NCBI RefSeq assembly: GCF_900112165.1
Contig: NZ_FOKY01000009.1
Coordinates: 1-38,555 of the forward strand
From: Brevinema andersonii
Lineage (GTDB): Bacteria > Spirochaetota > Brevinematia > Brevinematales > Brevinemataceae
Direction of reading: 5' to 3'
DNA length: 38,555 nucleotides
The notes beneath the pieces are model-generated. The model was not told the DNA's origin and made no database searches. It worked only from the letters and a program-made list of their open reading frames with translations. This document shows positions 35,801 to 38,555 of the stretch, in pieces. Position numbers and translations under genes: made by a program. Every line of letters starts with the position of its first letter. The first letter of the stretch is position 1.

Positions 35801-36740
35801 TTCGGATCCTTTGAGAAAAAATTATTTCTTCTCAATGAACTATTCTGTCGAAACAAATATGGCTAAAACCGAAGCTTTAAAGCAGCATGCCGAGTCTCAG
35901 CCAATTTGGAGAACATACAATTTGGCAATGAATCCTGCTTCTGTAATGACTAATTTGAAAACTAATAGAATATGGATTGCAACAAACAGCTCTGGTGCAA
36001 TAGATACAAGTAAAATGGGTGTACAGGCTACTAATAAGAATACATTTGTGTATAATGAAGCACCTGGAGGCGGATATAGAAATAACTTGTTTTTATATTA
36101 TAGCACGGTTAATAGTAGCGGAAATTTTACAAACACTCAAGATTTCTATGTTCCTGTCATTTATCAATATAATGGGGCAAGTGATTCTATTATTATGCTT
36201 GAGCAGGAAGCTCGTACCCGTCCGAATACAAAGAAAAATAAATTTGTGGCCATTCAGGTAGGAACCGGTGCGAATTCATTTACTGCTAAGATTGCTGAAG
36301 GTGACACATTATTTAATGCTATTAATGCACGCAACCAATTAACTAGTTGGAATTATAAGGTTAAATCTTCTGTAGGTGCTAACAGTGCTTTTAGATCTGC
36401 ATTTGGTACATCGGGTAGTTTTAAGGGCTCTGTGGCAATTGATGGAGGCAGTCCGTCCTATTATGTTTTGAAATGGCTCAATGCATCTGATATGCTTGTA
36501 TCGGTCACAACTCCTGGTAGACGTGTCTATCAATATGATATCGAAGTTATGGAAGTAACTGGAAGTGGAGCGAATACAGAGTATACAGTGAAATTTCATG
36601 GCTTAAGAGATTTGGGAAATAAATTTGGCCGATTTAGATTTAATAGTAAGTCAACTAAAGCAAGATTTGCTGTTGGTTCGGATGAACAAAAATTAAATAG
36701 CGCATGGACAGCACAAACAAGTGATAATTTGACGAAATAA
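29847..36740 (+). CDS. giant lipoprotein of about sixteen diverged ~143-residue repeats
   Basis: The 2297-residue product starts with a lipoprotein-type signal (LLLFSLSVSC, Cys16). The rest is one repeated unit. It has a W..L..NG.Y region, a T..W.F....V strand pair, a core like MIEDISDTEGVFQFLGTG followed by a K-Y segment, a GR..VG region and a closing WNY. The core starts near residues 88, 231, 368, 492, 635, 800, 950, 1087, 1235, 1386, 1531, 1666, 1798, 1951, 2111 and 2234, a mean step of 143. Later repeats (10-12) are the most regular and the last four the most diverged. Cys occurs only in the signal region. GGGGAG precedes the ATG. I do not recognise the family; a surface-exposed beta-rich rod is the likely form. 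Confidence 0.85.
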   Translation: MNKIVCLLLFSLSVSCSLVKEEAFKLSYAERKVIDTFGKHELLSLEPNGYWNSQEYKTLLFNGDFLTMQSTIISGGKIVRVENYALEVIKDVSKFEGIYRIHGSGAYSGLYMGIYAETNSTGSLVKVEVGLSENGILDKARTKNNWDYASDLIVNRVFKVFHSEKIVKLNNDLKYDVKETTNAIFSINRVTGELRAEFTEVKPVTRSRRDVSTTASRTILTSLGNIQAQSVQILGPNLEVYRLASGGYFAVEYRTDPVFGKLRMKFAQGLTKEEVLNKLSAISEYYWESEKTADIPNRVLEKIKDRPIVTLKAFNAPPIGASSSPIIIPDAYDWENTTEYRINIETMWAKIIDVNNKISNINDYRVRMIEDISDTEGVFQFLGTGLLNGQYAKLSITNVDKKAGWLVLSADKEKFEQQPVTNDIQDNFEAQQPHRVVIEMQQRGKTWVGVMDDGTYSKTATTNWSFDAEKLLIQAKILTNSVPKTSTYSFKIVSNESGEKGTFLLKTTAENFPNSENDTDMGSPFDNFYFAVQLGNGVNNGRALMEIGMEQHQVEYALKHRAVQNLYEQSVVPSTDKIVKALAGLTPWIKLKNGYYSETETEIWWFDSDTMEAVVMEITMSNGDVVTNASRFALEMSRDVGAIEGAFLLKPSENKTPITTDYPNSTGTEINTPFDAHKDKHMYVLTGTATTANRAYIGFGGTVDNAKTAKPTDAANYHTRADAPLSAEAIQSAVDNAKNKGHLYVKLAANATTAPGVVNPGLYVPYETEEVQFSTDPLQVTITTIKRNNTRTTNTYPLQIVKAENQSKAIFKYLGTGPLGLKFGGIAVQNAALSGIAPTGTYLVLTNEDTLEKANQSLDALINVNQWNYNLKSSEQLEDEYIKAERGPWVSVDVIGSSSVLEYVDRFYDNRNTTNIVFKPTDRKVELGIIIKGVASQSEYEYEVVYTNVTAKVSNIIVRLSGDGIYNGKYLGFSLIEENDATKTKSGKTAIGDTFDSTKTALDSAHTNFYKLSDVTPKNDILKRANGIKRNPPASINSIGNTVVKVDSKGIYNSEDTQEFLFDAEENTLTVLTIKGSDSKTHKYNIIFPKSASNLSTGNNTAELQSRFYLKSFENNNTDPLHKHFVEMKVEAGATPKKIRFAASSVSPSDALNQFNAMDGNPDQWNYLEKTSTAIDMRVVVNASGFSWTRLITNDNLYYYDPQNTETWTFNPAVKTVSIKTTTSGSSTEHNYRIGMKRSISPDEGVFVLASDTSGTYDGRIVFLSLGTSGNDKNANARILVSTSSGDEAAKIQEVENLNTLLKNSNHWNFREDTLAVNEAKAIVSAAKVAEWRSLEGNNGIYDQNNYVSLKFEGGTKSRYTRYTNIKIQVVGVVSGFVAMAAEDFGYKMHSDISDTRGIFQLIRGSSTQFTNKYMAIELGTAVSDRLMKVGFGDTPAAAQEALNRQVAWNYMDKKMAEADDRVVKEAIKRGSAVWVSHLLHPIVGNVANPAYTSKMVTNIVFNTTEKTVKVEYVTTVGQDSTIKENVYGYTMIEDESDIKGIFRLSGYGDFGNKFIAGELISKGETYENRGRIAVGIDVASAKSALAATNAAQEWNMLERNSLLLNAQVIDTAVSKGVLAGLDQARRLHDPQNTTNLQFAKNGVNMTFTYTEYINGVPRPDVYEIEMVNDRSTTDGIFLLKGTGLFRNKYARISFSGNGNNEVTLLIKDQADDLTNRNMNSDSTRLSFKAKTALQQDNGLLEKIIAQQPFVTLTDKKVYVPKDSGIVSFSKISATGTLAERVIMTVVTNGASYTYDVLQVSNDVVTADEATYFLKATSGAWKDQYLLLKTQDKSSSDIVSLRSGLGVDMQNMTNDFNSTGLSVGYTVAQFENAKWVRQSEFASDEVVQEIVRESSTMSITRGGFNDFRDTDQWTFDVPNRKITVKKGNTFTSGNVAGQTVAEDVYYFNIYHMDSTSLETGVSMNAYPNTVHNNRKVATYAYFKLDSDPLRKNYFFSMNYSVETNMAKTEALKQHAESQPIWRTYNLAMNPASVMTNLKTNRIWIATNSSGAIDTSKMGVQATNKNTFVYNEAPGGGYRNNLFLYYSTVNSSGNFTNTQDFYVPVIYQYNGASDSIIMLEQEARTRPNTKKNKFVAIQVGTGANSFTAKIAEGDTLFNAINARNQLTSWNYKVKSSVGANSAFRSAFGTSGSFKGSVAIDGGSPSYYVLKWLNASDMLVSVTTPGRRVYQYDIEVMEVTGSGANTEYTVKFHGLRDLGNKFGRFRFNSKSTKARFAVGSDEQKLNSAWTAQTSDNLTK

Positions 36741-36751
36741 AATTGTAGTTA

Positions 36752-36787
36752 GTATTAAAACAACACTTATAGGTGTTGTTTTAATAC
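36752..36787 (+). terminator. strong terminator of the giant lipoprotein gene
   Basis: GTATTAAAACAACAC (36752-36766), loop TTATAG, then the exact reverse complement (36773-36787): a perfect 15-bp stem 11 bases after the stop codon. The second arm holds a TTTT run. The following 36788-36986 is AT-rich; apart from a small palindrome (ATACAATCTTGTAT near 36880-36900) I see nothing in it. Confidence 0.85.
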
Positions 36788-36986
36788 ATATATTGTTCAA
36801 AAATATTTTGAAGTGGGATAAAAAATTGGACTTACAAGATTATAATTGAAAAAATTGTTCTTAATAGGTATAGAGTCTTTTTGATACAATCTTGTATAAA
36901 ATTAAGTACTATAAAATCTCAAGCTCATAGATAAGAATTTTTAGTCTATATAAAACAAAGTTTGTCTATTTTGATAAATTGAATAA

Positions 36987-37469
36987 TTAAAATTTATTAA
37001 AAGGATATTCTTTCAATCTGAGTTTATCTACTAATGTTTGGCATGTTCTTTCTATAGTATTATAAATATTGTTAAAATCATTTTTGTTTCCGTAATAGGG
37101 GTCGGGCACATTATTTTCAAGGGGATTCATAGGATCAAAATTCCGGAAATAAAAGATATTGTTATTGCAAGAATCCTTGAAACGCTCTTGTAATAAAGAT
37201 GTGATATCTTCACCCATGGAAAAAATTATATCATATTCTTTCCAATCGTTTTTTGTGAACTGTTTTGCACGATGGGTAATATCATAACCTTTTTCGTAAG
37301 CTATTTTGCGCATTCGAGGATCAGCATGTTCTCCTTGGTGCCAGTTGCCTATACCTGCGGAATCTACAATAACATTTAATTGATTGTTTTGTGCCAATTT
37401 TTGAAATATGGTATGTGCCAGTGGTGAACGGCAAATATTTCCTAAACAAACAAATATAATTTTTTTCAT
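36987..37469 (-). CDS. low-molecular-weight protein tyrosine phosphatase
   Basis: A cytoplasmic phosphatase whose relatives dephosphorylate tyrosine kinases of exopolysaccharide systems or other phosphotyrosine proteins. The P-loop VCLGNICRSPLA supplies Cys8 and Arg14. VDSAGIGNWHQGEHADPRM is the family's second signature. VPDPYYG gives the general-acid Asp123. Its 160 residues are full length. Only a weak AGAG precedes the ATG. No partner tyrosine kinase is visible, although glycan genes are common in the window. Confidence 0.93.
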   Translation of the reverse strand: MKKIIFVCLGNICRSPLAHTIFQKLAQNNQLNVIVDSAGIGNWHQGEHADPRMRKIAYEKGYDITHRAKQFTKNDWKEYDIIFSMGEDITSLLQERFKDSCNNNIFYFRNFDPMNPLENNVPDPYYGNKNDFNNIYNTIERTCQTLVDKLRLKEYPFNKF

Positions 37470-37941
37470 AATGGATTCTCTTTGATATTTAGCGAATTTT
37501 TATACTAAATAATCGGCAGAATTGGCTTTGAATTTAGATCACATAAGATTTTAGATTTATTAACTGAAGAGTTTTATTTGATAATTATTAAATATTATAT
37601 GATATAAATACAGGTTTATTTGTCTTTATATCTTGCTAAGGTAAGTTTGATTTGAAACTAGAACGAAGCTAAGAACCTACAAGCTTAAAAGATAATTTAA
37701 GAACGAAAGCCGCTGACATTTGAAACCCGAACCCCCTATATCTAATCAAACCAAGATATCATATGTTTCTTAATCTCGGTTTAGTTTCCAATCCTCGAAT
37801 ATTTTCTCTAGAGTTTATATTTCTTTGCTTTAAAGTGATACTTATAATGTACGACCCAACGTTTTTTGACATGACATTGGGTAGAGATCTTAGAATGTAG
37901 ATACCTTTGCTCTATTTTTGTAAAATATTTTTGTTTCGAAT
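37470..37941. other. gene-free AT-rich stretch with remnants
   Basis: No intact gene on either strand. It holds an isolated AAGTTTGATTTGA core (37643-37655) shared with the edge repeat and two imperfect hairpins (AAACCAAGAT with ATCTCGGTTT near 37755-37790; ACCCAA with TTGGGT near 37854-37883). A short frame from about 37848 (MYDPTFFDMTLGRDLRM) stops at once and looks like a fragment. Confidence 0.5.
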
Positions 37942-38060
37942 TGTCATGCGAAGTTTGATTTGGCACTTATTTTAAGTCTAATTTGACATTTTAAAAGAAA
38001 CCTCTTTCCAAGCACCAGGTTTATGCACGCTGTTGCCGAAAGAAAAGTTCCTTCCTAATT
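37942..38060 (+). repeat. edge repeat copy 2
   Basis: Starts TGTCATGCGAAGTTTGATTT and later reads AAGCACCAGGTTTATGCACG and GAAAGAAAAGTTCCTTCCTA. It is the most diverged of the three copies, with an internal near-duplication of the AAGTTTGATTTG block and a poorer hairpin. Confidence 0.5.
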
Positions 38061-38255
38061 GAAAATATTTATATAAATTTTGGTCGAAGAGATGGAGATA
38101 TCGTATTCTGCACTCCGGATGAAGAGCCTGTAAATATTGACCGAAACCAGGAAACATTTATTAATATCGAAAAGATTCAAAAAAGAATAGAAGAATTGAA
38201 AAACGGAGATTGGGATAAGACCACTTTTGTAACTGTCATGAGAAGTTTGATTTGA
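38046..38255 (+). pseudogene. coding remnant ending inside edge repeat copy 3
   Basis: One frame stays open for about 70 codons and looks protein-like (for example FGRRDGDIVFCTPDEEPVNI and IQKRIEELKNGDWDK), ending VMRSLI and TGA at 38253-38255 inside copy 3. No ATG, GTG or TTG in frame with a ribosome-binding site is present, so it is probably the 3' end of a lost gene. I do not recognise the protein. Confidence 0.4.
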
Positions 38256-38336
38256 GACTTTAAAGAAAATTCCTTTTCCTAAGCGGCAGGCTTACGCACC
38301 TGCTCTAGGAAAGAAAGTCCCTCCCCTGAGCATTGG
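38234..38336 (+). repeat. edge repeat copy 3 (best hairpin)
   Basis: Starts TGTCATGAGAAGTTTGATTT. TTTCCTA (38275-38281) pairs with TAGGAAA (38306-38312), and inside it GCAGG (38286-38290) pairs with CCTGC (38299-38303) around an 8-base loop. GAAAGAAAGTCCCTCCCCTG follows. The order of blocks is the same as in copy 1 at the other end of the window, on the opposite strand. Confidence 0.65.
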
Positions 38337-38397
38337 TTAGGGATTGTTTATAAAGAGATATTTCTTTACTCCCTGTTTTTGTATTTTTCATATAACA

Positions 38398-38555
38398 TAC
38401 TTGAGGACAGCCCAGATGGCGGCTTTATCCTTGTGCTCGGGATTGTCGGCTAAAAATTTATCTATTCCCTCTTCGATATTTTTGTCTTCATAAGAAATAT
38501 ATTTCGAAAGGAGATGCTTCTACATCGAAATAAAAACTGAGGCATTGGCATGACA
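38398..38555 (-). pseudogene. 3' fragment of an unrecognised gene
   Basis: On the minus strand the frame from the window edge to TGA at 38400-38398 reads as a small helical protein (SYEDKNIEEGIDKFLADN, then HKDKAAIWAVLKYVI) but contains an in-frame TAG at 38522-38520. It may be a broken gene, or a short intact one starting after the TAG at an unseen codon. Confidence 0.35.

Noticed and set aside
29847-36740. CRISPR-like or short tandem DNA repeats inside the giant gene
   Set aside because: The periodicity is at protein level with strongly diverged DNA; no short direct repeats with regular spacers are visible here or elsewhere in the window.

Overview
The window is AT-rich chromosomal DNA, densely packed and with no rRNA, insertion sequence, CRISPR array or phage module visible. 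Two lipoprotein-type signal peptides, an outer-membrane-type beta barrel ending in Phe, a bacterial alpha-2-macroglobulin, a chemoreceptor behind a GCCGATAA (sigma-28 type) -10 box and a very large repetitive lipoprotein point to a motile, double-membraned, low-GC bacterium. A host-associated spirochaete (for example Brevinema-like) is my best guess. That is inference; nothing here proves the phylum.

Layout. 1-330: a GC-richer coding remnant (minus) and copy 1 of a hairpin-bearing repeat. 411-493: tRNA-Tyr (minus). 605-5338: malQ, then a tight run of a YacL-like PIN/TRAM membrane protein, ispF, lepB and a SIMPL-domain protein. 5399-9344: a surface-glycan cassette that begins with a short leader ORF built on 20 CT units, followed by a nucleotidyltransferase, a flippase-like membrane domain fused to a sugar/choline-type kinase, a HAD phosphatase and a GT2 glycosyltransferase. 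9524-11557: uvrB (minus). 11733-13547: a chemoreceptor. 13644-23030 (minus strand): an alpha-2-macroglobulin without the thioester Cys, a FakA-DegV fusion, a beta-propeller lipoprotein and an extended SDR whose promoter spacer contains an A13 run. 23416-24873: an outer-membrane barrel protein and a steroid 5-alpha-reductase-family enzyme. 24913-29368: a broken DXD glycosyltransferase, gpsA-recX, then two intact paralogues of the broken gene in opposite orientation. 29680-36740: a leader ORF and a 2297-residue lipoprotein made of about sixteen diverged repeats of about 143 residues. 36987-37469: low-molecular-weight phosphotyrosine phosphatase. 37470-38555: no intact gene, coding remnants and two more copies of the edge repeat.

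How the parts fit. Housekeeping genes (malQ, ispF, lepB, uvrB, gpsA, recX, tRNA-Tyr) alternate with envelope and surface genes. The surface genes carry most of the unusual sequence: simple repeats placed where length changes would alter expression (CT20 in a leader ORF, A13 in a promoter spacer, A10 just after a start codon, T10 inside the kinase gene), short leader ORFs overlapping a gene start or a terminator, and paralogous glycosyltransferases sharing an identical 77-base block. I read the window as a conserved backbone interrupted by a phase-variable surface repertoire. The strongest candidates for something undescribed are the CT-leader/glycan cassette, the leader-peptide/terminator arrangement before the glycosyltransferase pair, the giant repeat lipoprotein, and the structured edge repeat.
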